The notes under the pieces: generated by a model | Seen by the model: only the letters and a program-made list of their open reading frames with translations | Databases searched by the model: none | What the model was told of the DNA's origin: nothing | Position numbers and translations under genes: made by a program | Part shown: positions 22,104-35,500 of the stretch, in pieces | Layout of the letters: each line of letters starts with the position of its first letter | How positions within the stretch are numbered: position 1 is the first letter of the stretch | DNA from: Amanita rubescens | Lineage: Eukaryota; Basidiomycota; Agaricomycetes; Agaricales; Amanitaceae | Length of the DNA stretch: 64,000 bases | Direction of reading: 5' to 3' | NCBI GenBank assembly: GCA_015039365.1 | Contig: WION01000110.1 | Span: 90,135-154,134, forward strand

Positions 22104-23093
22104 ATGTTTTATCTTATCGGCCTCGGTCTCTGCGACGAATCTGATATCACTCTTCGTGGCCTCAATGCCATCCGAGGTGCCTCACGCGTATATCTCGAAG
22201 CTTACACGTCGATCTTGATGGTACCAAAGGAACGACTCGAGAATTTCTACCAGAAAACTCTCATTCTTGCGGATAGAGAAACGGTGGAGTCCAACGCGGA
22301 CGAGATACTCAGCGGAGCAGATAAAGAAGACGTGGCTTTGTTAGTCGTGGGCGATCCATTTGGGTGCGTCTCCGTCCGTTGTGAAATATCCGAGTCTAAC
22401 AGCGGAATTCATCGCAGTGCTACAACCCATACAGATATCATTCTACGCGCCAGACACCTTAACATCCCCACCCAGATCATCCATAACGCTTCCATTCTCA
22501 CCGCTGTCGGTTCAAGCGGCCTTCAGCTATACAACTTTGGCCAGACCGTCTCTCTCGTATTCTTCACACCCTCCTGGCGTCCATCTTCATTTTATCATCG
22601 AATATCAGAAAATGCAAAGCTCGGATTACACACCCTCGTGTTATTGGACATTAAAGTCAAAGAACAGAGCGAGGAAAACTTGGCGAGAGGAAGGAAGATC
22701 TACGAACCTCCGAGATACATGTCTATTCCGACCGCGTTGGAACAGATGAAGGAGGTGGAGGAGGAAGTGGGCGAAGGCATATTAGACCCGAAAAAAACGC
22801 TTGTCATCGCATTGTCGCGGATGGGCGCACATCCACCACCATCGTCGTCCGCCAGCGATGATCATGCTCCTAATTTGTCATATGATGGGGAGCGTATTGT
22901 GTCTGGTACGCTTGACGACCTGTTATCGGTCCCTCCGGAAGATCACCAACGGGTCTTTGGATCACCGCTTCATAGCCTGATTGTGGTGGGGAAAAGACTC
23001 CATGTGCTAGAAGCGGAATTTGCAGAAGCTTTCGCTGTGAACAAGGAAAATTGGAGAAGAGTGGCAAAGGAGTATGGTGTCGCACTAGGATAA
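22104..23093 (+). CDS. DPH5: Diphthine methyl ester synthase
   Basis: Exons 22104-22363 and 22418-23093 (intron 54 bp) give 311 aa, near the usual family length. The enzyme uses S-adenosylmethionine to methylate the modified histidine of elongation factor 2 in diphthamide synthesis (cytosol). Diagnostic segments are MFYLIGLGLCDESDITLRGL, RVYLEAYTSIL, VGDPFGATTHTDI (across the intron), HNASILTAVGSSGLQLYNFG and PRYMSIPTALEQM. The start is fixed by the conserved MFYLIGLGL beginning. Confidence 0.96.
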   Translation: MFYLIGLGLCDESDITLRGLNAIRGASRVYLEAYTSILMVPKERLENFYQKTLILADRETVESNADEILSGADKEDVALLVVGDPFGCVSVRCEISESNSGIHRSATTHTDIILRARHLNIPTQIIHNASILTAVGSSGLQLYNFGQTVSLVFFTPSWRPSSFYHRISENAKLGLHTLVLLDIKVKEQSEENLARGRKIYEPPRYMSIPTALEQMKEVEEEVGEGILDPKKTLVIALSRMGAHPPPSSSASDDHAPNLSYDGERIVSGTLDDLLSVPPEDHQRVFGSPLHSLIVVGKRLHVLEAEFAEAFAVNKENWRRVAKEYGVALG

Positions 23094-26008
23094 CTTGGAG
23101 TTCACATCTTGCTTAGTATATCATCCATCGGATCATGTTTACTCGTCGCCCGATGTAGTATATCATGTATATTTAAAGGGAGGCTGTGTTGCTATAGAGA
23201 CAAACCAGGACGCTTCGCCGTTTCTGTCCCTGGTCTCAGAGTAATAAAGCGCGACGGTTCTGATAGGATGTACAGCACAAGTTGGATCCAAGGATAATGA
23301 TAGGTACGTCGACACCCGGCAATGTTCGACCCTGACTAACAGGAGAGGAAGTAAGAATGTAGGTTGAGTTTTGACTGAAACGGCGGCAATTGTGAAAGTT
23401 CGCTTAAAATGCGCAAGAGTGGATTCGTGAGTTGTATCGGTTATCAGTTCCTGACTCTACAAAACAGGACAAGGTTTAGATTAGCCGCGTATGCAGGGAA
23501 TGTGAGACGCACCGTGGTCAGCATGGGCTCAGCGGCAATTTCACCGACCTCTGGCAGTCAGACAGCTTGCCAGTCTCTCACTCGGACACCCTTATCTATA
23601 TCATGAGCGTCGTCTTCTCCAGCACGCAATGCACGCGTTCTCCAAAACGGGCTACGTATTGGCAATCATTAGCAGCAACTTTGTTCTCTACCTGTGCGAT
23701 TCGCAGCGACGGATAGGAAGAGCGACGTCAGTCCGCTAGGATTACAGCACAATCGCGCATCACACGTACCTTCAAGGCCGTTGTCTGTCCCTTCTTACGA
23801 TCCACGATCAAGTCTTTTCAATCATGCGGCGGGTGACAGTGGTAATGACTTGAGGGAGAATCATGCTCCACTTGTCATTCTTACTATCCTCTAGGAATAA
23901 CCTCCGCCAGTGGAGTAGACTTGTGGCTGGTCAGGCCAACTGCGAGATAAAGCGAGCGCTCGAAGAAACAAAGGGCAGCAACTTGATTTGGGGGGCGAAG
24001 ACCCGGCGCATTGTTGGGCACGAACTGATCCTGTACTTTCTCTGGCAGTGAACGACGGCCAGGAACGACGGCCTACTAACGCTTTCGATGAGGCTAGAAA
24101 TTATAAGTCAGTTTTTCGAAAATCCTTGACTGTAAGGAACTGGTCACCTTCGAGTACGTGCGGTTTTTTATAAACCATCCCGTTCTTGTTAACGCACCGG
24201 TCCAATGTCGTTAATTAGATGATAACCAAGACATTTTCTGCCACGGTGCGCATTCCACGTCGCCCTCAAGTTTCCCAAGCCGTGGGATCCAAAGAGACGA
24301 GGGCTAGCGGCCAGGCGACAATCGGGAAGCTCGCATGCTCTGGTACAGCGTCCTTTGAAGAAGGTTGCATATATATTAAATAGAAAATAGGTGACTAATG
24401 AGCAGCCAAGTTGGTATACGCCAGAGCTGAGGTGCGACGTAATTTTTGGTGACTCCAGAATAGCCCTGAATCGTATCGATAAGTTAGTCACAGGATATTT
24501 TTTTTCAACTGTCTTCAACGCTGGGGTGAAGTGTTGACGAGACGACAACTCCTCTGTAAGACCGAAAAGTTATCCCCAAGGCGAAACATCTCATCGAGTC
24601 ATTTGATTCATCAGCCGTACAGTGAAACTCCACGTCATTTACATTCCCTGCAAAAAGAAGGAATCGTTAGTAAACAAAATTTCCATATCGACGTTCTTAC
24701 CTTTCTCGCACACCATCAGATTTGGTTTGACATAACATTTTCCCTGCACCTTTAGAGCACTGCGCAAGGCACAGACAGGCACAAGGTCCATCCGTTCAAT
24801 TCATTCGGGATTCGCAAATTAAAATTGGTCAAGCAGACTTGAAGTCGTGAGGCAGTTGTGACAACTCGTGTGCGTGCTGTGGTCTAGAACTTTGGAATTC
24901 CGTGAAAAAGATGGGTTAACTTTTCGCCTTGGCACGTCAATCGCGTATAGTTGAACCATCTCCTTGCGATATGACAATAGGGGTCGTTTAGTTAGTTCAT
25001 ACGCGCTTGTTGAAGCCGAGAAAGGAAACCGAACAAACAAGCGTAACGCGTAACGTCCGCGGCCCGGAACGGCACCCACATCTTAAGCTTATCTTGTGGC
25101 ACAGCGGCTTCTATCCTCCTTCACGAAGAACACGCTCGGAAAGAACCCTTCCTTTCTAACATCATCAAAACTGACGCATTAGCTCATATCCGAATTGCCG
25201 TACCTGCGACATGTGTCATCCATAAAGTACAAGGATTCCATATTTAGCACGGTTGGCACACACTTGATATAAAGTTCCGAGTCGCGCGACCTCCTGGCCG
25301 TTGGTTCCTGAGGCACGCTCACACCTTATCTCCACTCGTAACTGGTAATAATAATAAACCTCCGTTAACGTACACTAGAGATAGAGAGTGCAACTTTGTT
25401 TCTTTCATACACAATATATACATTAAAAAAATACCGAGTATACGTATAGAGAATCTCACAATCCGCTAGTTAGCGCTGTTTTTGACAGTTTTTGTACGGG
25501 TAGTGTAGTAGATGCAGTAGAACATTTGAAGAAAATTAGATTGTAAGAAGAAAAGAAAGGAGACTCGGCATGTATGTACTTGGCGCATTCTTGGTTGTTG
25601 AATAGAAACCTTCTATAGATGTTGTTTGTTGTACGACGCGAAAAGGAATGAATGGATCGGACGCCCAAGTGCTCGTGTAAGTCGTGTTCGTATTTCGTTT
25701 GTCTAAATATGATAATACAACCCCGTCAGCTCCTCTCTCTCTCCATCAATTATAATCAAAACCACGCACCACCGAAACCGAAAAACTCGCACCAACACCC
25801 GACGCCGCTACTAAAAACCAGAAGAAGAAAAAAGAAGACAGAAATACAACCGCAACCTAGTAGGTATAGATCAAAGAAATCATTCCTTCAACCCCAAAAA
25901 AAAAAAATTCAAAGAAAAAAAAAACAAATCGAGGGACACGGTATAGGAAGCGAGCAGTTGGATATATATATAAAAAAACACTTCTTTTTGTTTTTCGTTC
26001 GTTTGAGT
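23094..26008. other. Gene-poor interval with one dispersed repeat copy
   Basis: No ORF with a convincing protein pattern. About 23188-23830 carries copy A of a degenerate repeat also found at about 31.2-31.9 kb and, inverted, at 38.1-39.1 kb. The rest shows nothing recognisable. The last 600 bp are A-rich (runs of A around 25900) and include the 3' flank of the OPT gene. Confidence 0.6.
23188..23830 (+). repeat. Dispersed degenerate repeat, copy A
   Basis: Shares long diverged stretches with copies B and C, for example ggacgcttcgccgtttc, gtgagacgcaccgtggtcag and gtcttctccagcacgcaat. Clear but imperfect identity over about 640 bp. Confidence 0.8.
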
Positions 26009-29000
26009 CTATGATTGGTGGACGGGAATTCCACCAGATGGAACCGCCCTGAACGCCTTCCTCCTCCAATCCACGTCTAAAAAAGACAAATTAACCAAGG
26101 CGACACAAGGGACAAGCAAACTGCACTCACTATTCATAAACACGGTATTCCCCCACCAATTCACCTGAATCGTTCCCCCTTTAGGAAACTGCAACGTGAA
26201 AAAGATAAAAATCAACGAAATCACAGTCCCACTATCCATCGCCGCACTGGTAACATAGTTAAACTTGCTCCACCAAGCGAAATTGCGTTTCCTAATCAAA
26301 TACTGGAAAATGAAACCAACGAGGAACCAAGACGAATAGTTGATACCCGTCGCGGGCGGAATGGCCGATACGCCGTTAAGAATGACAGGTGTGCTAACCC
26401 ATCGAACCCAAGACTGCGGATACCGCCTAGCATAGAGCCAAAACGGTAACGGGAGAAACACGCCGACGATGATAGCGTACAATTGCGGGTGGTATATCGA
26501 TCCAGCGCCAAACTGTCGGCTGGGACCGATCAAGCCCCAGATAGCCGAAGCGGTAAAAAAGACTTGATTGTGCGGGCAAGTGAGGAAACTCGCTTGAGTA
26601 GGCGTACAGATATCCGCCACGTTTGCGAATATCCACTGTTTCACTCCGATTTGGACAAACGCCGCCAAGACGGTTGCGACTAGCTGCGCTACGAACGTCG
26701 CGCGGGGTGGGACTTTGATGTAATGACCCAATTTGAGATCTTGCACGAAAGATGTTGCTTCAGTTAGAGTTTGCACGGAATAAGCCTTGAACACCATATT
26801 CGCGAATGGGTTTCCGGGGAGGAGTGTGCCGGGGATGATTTGCGCCAACAGGTTGAGCGTAATCCCTTGCCCCGTCATTGCATAAATGAACCCCGACGGA
26901 AGGACATACAACACCGGCAACGCCACTGAAAGGAGCAAACTCCACACCGGCATACCCGTATTCCATACTTCTACCGCGACGATCGCCATGGCGAAAAAGA
27001 CGCAAAATACACATAGGTACCACCAATCGGGGACTTCGGGGTAGTTTCGCATTAGTTTGAAGTGAATGTCGTCCGCTTCGACGCGGATCCGTTTGAGGCC
27101 GTTGAGCAGTGTCCGGCCGTGATAGAGGAGGGTATGGACAATCACGCAGGTGGATAGTGCGAACGCGATTAGGTAGGTCATGGCGTAAGTTGCGGGGAGG
27201 AAAAGCGGGGAGTAATCACTGTAAGCTTGCGGGTCGAATAAGTCTTTGGGAGTTAGAACGCGCGTGATATTGTAAACTTTGCCGAATCGGTCATAAGGGT
27301 TATTATCGGATATAGGGAAATATGCAAGATACCAGCTCTGGAACGGGAGGATTTTAGAATGTGAAAACAGGGAGAAAAAAAAGACGGGGCTCACGTTGGT
27401 ATAGTACAATGCTGGAGTTAGGATCCAGAAGAACAACACGAATCCAATGAATATCTGGAATTGAGCCCACCACGGAACCATGAGCGGACTACCTGTCCAC
27501 GTGATTTGGCTCCAATCAAAAGTGAGCAAGGACATGCCCAAGCCAGAACGGACACCGAACAGCTGATTGACGACAACGTTATTTGGCGCAGCCCAGCATA
27601 TAAACGAAAACACGGAAAGTGCCTCGAACAGATATCCTAAGAACGCGCGAATATCAGCTTCAATTCCCAGAAAAACAAAAAAAAGAAACCACACTCACCC
27701 GGAAGGAAGAAAAACAAAAACGCAGCCACAAGCACAATAATAAAATACCTATACCTCGACAACGGCCTCCTAGTCAACCTTCCCAAAAACCCAAAAGGAC
27801 CCTCCTCCCCACTCGCATCATCATCTTCCTCCGCATGCAACGTATTCAACAACGTACAAGCCACCAAATTCTGCGGCCACACCATACTAGCCGGCCAAAC
27901 CAAAAACCGCCTACACAACCCCGCCAATCCGAACCCAGTCAACTGCGTCGCCAGCACAAGCACGAGCTGGAACCAATACCCAACATCCAGGTTGTAAAAC
28001 TTTTCAGAGGTAACAATGGCGTTGAGGGCGTACGGACTGCCGACGGCGACGTTGGCCATGATGTAGACTAGTACGTGTTCCTTGATGTTCCATGGCCCGG
28101 GGTTGAGGGAGAATTCGAGGACGTGGGGGATAGTCATTGGACTGACTAGCCGAACCAAGGGGGTTGGGAGGGAGGCGGGTACGTAAGCGGGTGGGAGGTG
28201 AGGTACTGGGACGCGGTAGGATGCGATGGGGAGGGAGAAGGCGAGGAATTTACCCATTGGGTAGGATATGAGGAGGAGGACTAGGGGTACGACGGTAGGT
28301 GCCGGTGAGCGGAAGTTGAAGAATACGTTGAGGGCTCTGGGGGGGAATGCGGGGTTAGTGCGGAAAATAAGATGGAATAAAAATACTCACCCTCCGACTG
28401 TACATAGGAATAGACCGATAAACCACATTCGGATCGTCATAGCTGGCATATCTGGGTCGTCAATGTTGGATACGGACGCCCTAACTTCAGGGTATGGACT
28501 ATCCTCTTCTTCAATCGCATCTAGGTCGAGTTCCATCCTACGAGGGGAGAAAGAAAATGGGTTCAGCGACGTGGTCGACATGGAGGAATGGAACGAGGAG
28601 AACGAAGGAAGGTGTTAAGAAGGGAGCGGAGGGCTGTCAAAAGCTGACAACCTTCTTCTTTGGCTGAGGGCATCAAGCCAAGAAGCCCTAACGAGAATCC
28701 GAGCGGATCGTCGCAATGAAACACCAAACTCACTTGATAGATCCTTCCCTGCTCGTTGCGTCCTCCTCCAACATGCTCGGGGTGAGGCTCATGCTCTCCG
28801 GGATTGACGGCGGTTGACCTTTAGACCTGACTTTCACATCTTCCATCATAGTTCGATCCATGTCGTCTGAGAAACCACATTCCGCATTCCCGGCAGCGCT
28901 TATCGGAGCGCTGACGATGCTTTCCCCGCGTCCCCGCGTGACGGGGATAGACCTTGTACTGAAGTCCGGTTCACTACCGTCCTCTAGCTCGCGGTTTGGC

Positions 29001-29476
29001 AAACTGATCCTGACTTCTTTCGAAGAACCGGGGCGGACACTCGTGTTGAGGCGTTTGAGTCTATATGGATCGTTTTCTGCTGGGTTAGAGTGGGAAGCGG
29101 TTGAAGGGGGGGATTGCGGGGGTGGTTGTAGTTGATAAGGTAATGGTTGTAGGTGGGATGGAGATGAATAGACTGATTCGGCGGGGAAGCGAGAGTATGA
29201 TGGGTCGAATGTGGGAGAAGGAAATGTGACGTTGGCAGCAGCTGTGGTGGATGGGCGGTTGAGAGACTGGTGGTCGTCTAGAGGATTTGGGTCTGGATTT
29301 TGACCTGCTGCTCGTCTGGGATCTGTACTGGGAGGTAGAAAGGCAAAGACATCTTCGTCCTCCGATTCTTCTTCGTACTCTTCGTCATACTCGGGATATT
29401 GCCCTGGGTTATACGTAGTAGGTCGCTGGTGAGCTAAAGAAAAAGCGTCAGAGACTGGACGGGGAGGGGGAGACAT
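26009..29476 (-). CDS. Oligopeptide transporter (OPT family) with long disordered N-terminus
   Basis: Six exons (28734-29476, 28391-28537, 27699-28336, 27395-27636, 26131-27337, 26009-26076) stay in frame and give 1014 aa. The first about 250 residues are acidic, Pro/Ser-rich and cytosolic. The OPT domain starts at MTIRMWFIGLFLCTVGG and contains the family landmarks NVFFNFRSP, SYPMGKFLA, NPGPWNIKEHVLVYIMANV, FLPGYLFEALSVFSF, CWAAPNN, ISDNNPYDRFG, ATSFVQDLKLGHYIKVPPR and FGAGSIYHPQLYA, with many hydrophobic membrane spans. OPT proteins import small peptides, glutathione-like compounds or metal chelates with protons; this one resembles the peptide-transport branch. The N-terminal extension is longer than usual and joins in frame through a long (196 bp) first intron. 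Confidence 0.93.
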
Positions 29477-32220
29477 GGCTAAAGCGCCAGCTCAGAAGGG
29501 GGAGAGAACGAGACTTTGAGAGAAAGAGAGTAGTGAGGCTGGGAAGTTTGAACCAGGCACGGGTGATGTGCCTGGCATGTGTGCCCACAGCCACGCCCGC
29601 AAGAAACCTGTCACTCTAGTCCTTTCTAGCTCTTCACTATCCGTTCTTCTTTACTGTTCACTCAATGCTCGTGTCAGGCACTCTCCAACATCCGGGTTCC
29701 TGGCTGATTTAAACCGAATAATAATGCACAGCCTCCACATAGTCCCCGAGCTGTGTACTATCTGTGTTCGATCACTTTTCCAGTGTTGATCATGTCGTCA
29801 CAGACCAACACCGTCTTTGAATATTTGAATACGTAGTGAGACAGGACAACGGCACTAACGAATGGCGCAATTACATAAGCCGTACAGCTATCTTTAGACG
29901 ACTACTACTATCCCCTCGGATATGGGCGGCCACTTCCAGGACGAAATCTCTCTTTTGTGTCTCGGTCAGAGTTGCACACGTCCCTCGGCAATGCACCGTG
30001 CTCCATTCCACTTCACTCTGCGTAGATGCCACCTAATCAGTCCATCGTCAAGCTCGCTTCTCTCAGTATCGCCTTGCCCATTCCCTGGATTATTTTACGC
30101 GGTTGTAATCATTCCTTGCGCCGGGTGTCGTGAGAGAATGGCCAATACAACCATTGCCAAGGAAAGCGGGAGAATAGAAACGGCTTGATCTGACGGCACT
30201 GTCCTCCAACAAATTCTGCGTAATACGCCATATGCTATATTGCGACAAGTTATTTACACTTTGTAATACGGGCCCGTTGGCAAATTTACGAGAAAGCACC
30301 GGAAAACACTCTGTCAAATTTGTGCCACACATATTCAATGGCTTTAGTAACATTGCGTTCACGAAAGACCCAGTCAATGACCCTTATCCAATCTCCGACT
30401 CTGACGCAACTTGTGATTAGACATGCGGCGTTTCAAGGGCAGGATACCCTGCCCCGGATTTGGATGAAGGCTCGTTATCCTGAGCCTGGTTGAACCTTTA
30501 TCGATTATCATTTAGGATGGCGCTGTCTTCGGCGTGATGCAGTCTTTTTAAAACTTGCAGTTCGTCTCTTTTGGATATCTGCATTAGCCACTTCCTGCCC
30601 ATATCGAATAAAAGTCAATGATTCCTATTGCAACTCGAACGAATTATTTACACTTCCTTGCTACGCTAATGACAGCGATACATCCCCATGCACGAAACAT
30701 GGGAAAGGCATGTTAAGGGAGGAGAAGAAAAAAACCGAGTCGGTCAGCGACCCGCGCTTGAACCGAATAACATACTTGGCCGACGTAATCGCCGATTCAT
30801 CGGCACTACCCCCATTCACTTTGTCAATCCTCATCGAAACCATATCTTCAAACTTGACCTGATTCGCACCGTCCAGACAGGTCATTGGTCAAAGACTTTA
30901 GCAAAAAAAAGTAGCAACACACCGGGCGATACGTGCTCTTCGGATGATACATTTCTCCTCAGAAGAACTGGGTCAGGATTGAGAGGCGGCAGGTGCATAT
31001 CTAGGCTCTGCCTAGTCGCAGGTTTGTAGATTCTGGCAGTAGATTAGAGGACGTAGATAGAGGAGGCGTATATCAGGCGATGGGAACAGGAAGGGATTGC
31101 AGCACCTTCGTGCTACCATAACACGTGCCTCACCCACCTCGTATCCACCGCGACTCGGCATCTTTGCCTAAAACATTAAAAGGACATGTAAGCGTTGGAA
31201 AACAAAACTTGTGCGGTTTTCTTGACTTTGAGGTCGAATTGAGCCTTACGCTGTCATTCAGTACTGCGGGTCGATGAAATGTCCCGTGGAGATAATACCG
31301 AAACATGTCTGTGCGGAACAGCCTTGTGAAAGTCCGTCGCTCATGAGCTCTCAATATGTTGCCTGTCATGCCTGTCATGAAGGACGCTTCGCCGTTTCTG
31401 GAGTCATAATACGCAGCGGTTGATCCGAGGGTAGTGATAGGCACGTCAACACCTGGCAAAAGTCAGACCCTGGCTAAGAGATGAGGAAGTTGGAGTGAAT
31501 GACGTGTGAAACTTCCTTTAAAATGCGCAGGAATGAATTCGTGGGTGGTACCAGTTCCTGTCTCTACAAAACAGGATCAGGTTTAGATTAGCTGCGTTAA
31601 ATAGGGAAGGTGAGTTACACCGTAGTCAGCAGTGGGTCAACGGCACGACAGCTTGGGAGCGGATTCTCACTCGGATATCCTATGACCGTCGTCTTCTCCA
31701 GCACGCAATCCACGCGCTCTCCAAAACAGGCCACGTATTGGCGAACCTCGGGGCCATTTAGCAGTACCTTGGCCATTCGTTCCTTCTTACGAACCACGAT
31801 CACTCGGGCTTACGCGCTTGCTTTGTTTCTTATCCTGGTTGGGAAAGCCGACGTCGTCGTGATTTCCCTGAATCTGGGGATTCAAGGTGACATTGATGAC
31901 CGTCGCTGGCCTGAGGGTCCATACTAGACGTTTCGAGAAAGAGCTAGAATGGCCTGAAGACAGGGTACGCGCGTTGCCAGATGGAGAATAAGTTATCCAA
32001 ATACGTACAATTGTCGGACTGTCGCCTACTATCGCACGGTCACTTGGCGAGCTTGACGCACTTTATCTAGACTCCGAGTCGCCCGCTGCCCTACACGCAC
32101 CGCTTCATGTACCAGCAGGTCAAGTCACATCAGACTCACCACGTTGTGGATCTTTTGATCCCGAGTCACATCACGTCCAGACATGTGACTGTCACTCATT
32201 GCCTTTGTCGAGGCACAAAT
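29477..32220. other. Gene-poor interval with repeat copy B
   Basis: No convincing gene. Copy B of the dispersed repeat lies at about 31200-31870. A small palindrome (gggcaggataccctgcccc) sits at about 30437. The composition changes to AT-rich at about 32220. Confidence 0.55.
31200..31870 (+). repeat. Dispersed degenerate repeat, copy B
   Basis: Matches copy A in the same orientation and copy C inverted. On its minus strand a 60-codon open stretch (LLNGPEVRQYVACFGERV, 31615-31803) is preserved in part in the other copies, hinting at a decayed gene. Confidence 0.75.
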
Positions 32221-32551
32221 TCAGTTTTAAACACATACCCTTTCATGGTTGTTGTCAACACCAATTTCTTAGCTATTGCAGGGTTGGTATGTATGTGGTA
32301 TATGATACCTTTAACATCTAAGGAGAGGACTCCTGCAATTTCCAATCATGGTTCATATTTCATTTGTGTAGCTACCAACCTGTCCCTGAATATATTTCCA
32401 ACAATCATATATGTATGTATATGTCTGACAAAAGAAACTTTGAGACAGATGCATGAATAACCAAAGGAAGGCAACTGATCTATGTACAAAATATGAGCTC
32501 AATGCAAAGGCAATGCAGCCAGTTAATCACTTGAATATCATGCTGTAAGTT

Positions 32552-35500
32552 TCACCCTGCCATAAATTGTCCATAAGTAGTCCATGACTGCAAAGTATGT
32601 ACATGCCTACCATCAATGCGAGTCACCTGGCTATAGAGTAATGTGACCAAATTTTGATGGTCAGAGCACATAAATTCAGGGGTAATCTCCCTCTTCAGCT
32701 TCTGAACATAGCCTTTTTGCTTGTATTGATCCAAGGCATCAGTGACTGATGGCAAAAATGTTTTATTGATCCAAAAGGATAGCTTGGCAATGATAATAAT
32801 TGCTTCAAAGTTTAAGCATAAATACAGTAAATGAAAAGGAATACTTTACAAACTAAGAGCTGGCAATCAGTAGGCTTTTTGCAATTGCATCAGTTGTGTA
32901 CCATATGTGAAAAAAAGAATAAAAATACCTTGATGGAAAAGTGCTTGTGCTTGTCTCCAAACAGGGAGAAAAGTTCATACTGGTTACATATGAGATAGAG
33001 TAAATCATCCAATATGCATGTCATAAGACCTACAGACTAGCATGAAGATTGGTATTAAAATCAATACCTCATGAACCTGCTTCACTCACCTGAAAATCAA
33101 GGAAAGTGATATAAGTGAGAGGAATGTTGAAGTGTGTAGTTGAAATGAAATCTTACAATCTATGATGATAATAATGTAAAGGGAAGACAATTGGAAAAGA
33201 TAGGACAACATGCTCACTTTCTGAGATGTAATGATTCATCAGACATTCATAAATTGAGGTATGCTGAGAATGCAGGTCAGAAAATTTGTGATGTCACTCA
33301 CAAGCTGTTGGTCAAAGGGAAGATGTGATGAGACTGTTTCACAAAATGTGCAATGTCACTCACTCCCTATTGGTCATGTATGAGATTGCTCATTACAAAA
33401 TCAATGTCACTCACTTCCTGTTGGTCATAAGAAAAGATGTGATGAGATTGCCACAAAACATGCAGTCTCACTCACTTCCTGTTGTCCATAGGAGAAGATG
33501 TGATGAGATTTTACAAAATTTGCAATGTCACTCACAAGCTGTTTGTTATAGGGAAAGATGTGATAGGCTGCCTTTCACAAAATGTGCAATTGCTCACTTG
33601 CTGTTGGTACTGGGTTAAGATGTGTTAATGTTGAAATGTGCAATGTCACTCACTTCCTGTTGGTGATAGATAAGGATATGAAGGGGTTGTCTTTCACAAA
33701 ATGTGCAATATCACTCACAAACTAGGAAAAGATATGATGAGACTGGCTTTCACAAAATATGTAATTCCTCACTTGCTGATTGGAAAAGATGCAATGAGAC
33801 TGCCTTCCACAAAATCTGCAATGTCACTCACAAACTGATTGTGATATAAAATGTAATGAGATTGCCTTTCACAGAATGTGCAACCCCACTCACTCCCTTG
33901 ATTGGAAAAGATGTATCATGTGGACTTTCTTTGTGTAATGTCACTCACTCCCTGTTGGTGATCAGGAAAGATGTGATGAGACCATCTTAATGTGCAATGT
34001 CACTGACAAACTGTTGGTGGTGCCAAAAGATGTGATGTGGCTGCCTGTCACAAAATCTGCAATATCACTCACAGACTGTTGGCAATAGGAAAAGATGTGA
34101 TGAGACTGCCTTTCACAAAGTGTCCAATGACACTCACTCCCTGTTGGTGATAGGAAAAGATATGGTGAGACTATCTTTCACCAAATGTGCAATGTCACTG
34201 ACAAACTGTTGGTGATAGGAAAAGATGTGATGAGGCTGCCTTTCACAAAAGCTGCAATGTCACTCACTCGCTGTTGGTGAGAAGAAAAAATGTGATGAGA
34301 CTGCCTTTCATAAAATGTGCAACTTGTCACTCACTCCCTGTTGGCAATAGGAGAGGATATGATGAGAATGCCTTCCTCAAAAGGTGTAATGTTACTCACT
34401 TCCTGTTGGTGATTGGAAAGGATACATATGATGACAAAATGTGCAACATCACTCACAAGCTGTTGCTCAAAGGAAAAGATATGATGAGACTACCCTTTAC
34501 AAAAATTTAAATGTGCAATGTCACTCACTCCCTATTGGTGATGGGAAAAGATGTGATGAGACTGCCTTCCACAAAATCTGACATGTCACTCACAAGCTGT
34601 TGGTGATAGGAAAAGATGTGATAAGATTGCCTTTCACAAAATGTGCAATGTTGCTCACTCCCTGTTGGTGATAGGAAATGATCTGACAATACTGCCTTCC
34701 ACAAATTTGCAATGTCACTCACTCCCTGTTGGTGATAGGAAAACATATGATGAGACTGCCTATCACAAAATCTGCAATGTCACTTGCTTGCTGTTTGTCA
34801 AATAGAAAAGATATGGTGATCAGAATAGACTGTCTTTCACAAATTTGCAATGTCCCTCACTTGCTGTTCATCATATGAAAGATGTAATTAGTAAGACTGC
34901 CTTTCACCAAATATTCAATCTGACTCACTCCCTGTTGATCATAGGAAAAGGTGTGATGACACTGCCTTCCAACAAAATTCTCTAATGGTGCTTACATCCT
35001 GTCAAAAAAATACATACATAGAGCAGCTTTTCAGAAATATTTGCAATGTTACTCACATACTATAAGCCATGGGTTACAATCTTTTGAACCACTAAAGCAG
35101 TTGACATGCTGCTAACCTTCTACATTTATTTGAACAGATGTGATGAGACTGTTATTTCCAAAAATTGCAATATTACTCACAATCTGTAGTATTTTCTTGT
35201 GTCCAAATTGTCTTGCAGAAGAGTGGCCAGCATCACTCACTTCCTTTCAGAATGGAATTAGCACATTGAGTTGGGAGGAAAAAAACATTATCACTGACTC
35301 TCTTTTACCATAGTATTTTATATAATGAGCCCACATCTCAAAAAAGTATCACATACATACATCCTATTTGTTTTGAATTGTGTGAAGAGGCTTTGAAAAT
35401 GAGAAATATTACTGTCTGTTATTTTTGGACAAGATGTAATGTTTATAAGCAAACAGAAAGGAAATGTTGCTTACTTCCTGTTATTAATCCAATGAGGTCT

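Noticed and set aside
24189..24548. 119-codon minus ORF
   Set aside because: No splice context, no domain, composition like the surrounding noncoding DNA.
31130..31459. 109-codon minus ORF
   Set aside because: Mostly within repeat copy B, and the frame is not kept in copies A and C.
33296..34980. CRISPR-like regular array
   Set aside because: Units repeat over their whole length with no unique spacers, the genome is fungal, and the periodicity is explained by splice sites plus 3-nt exons.
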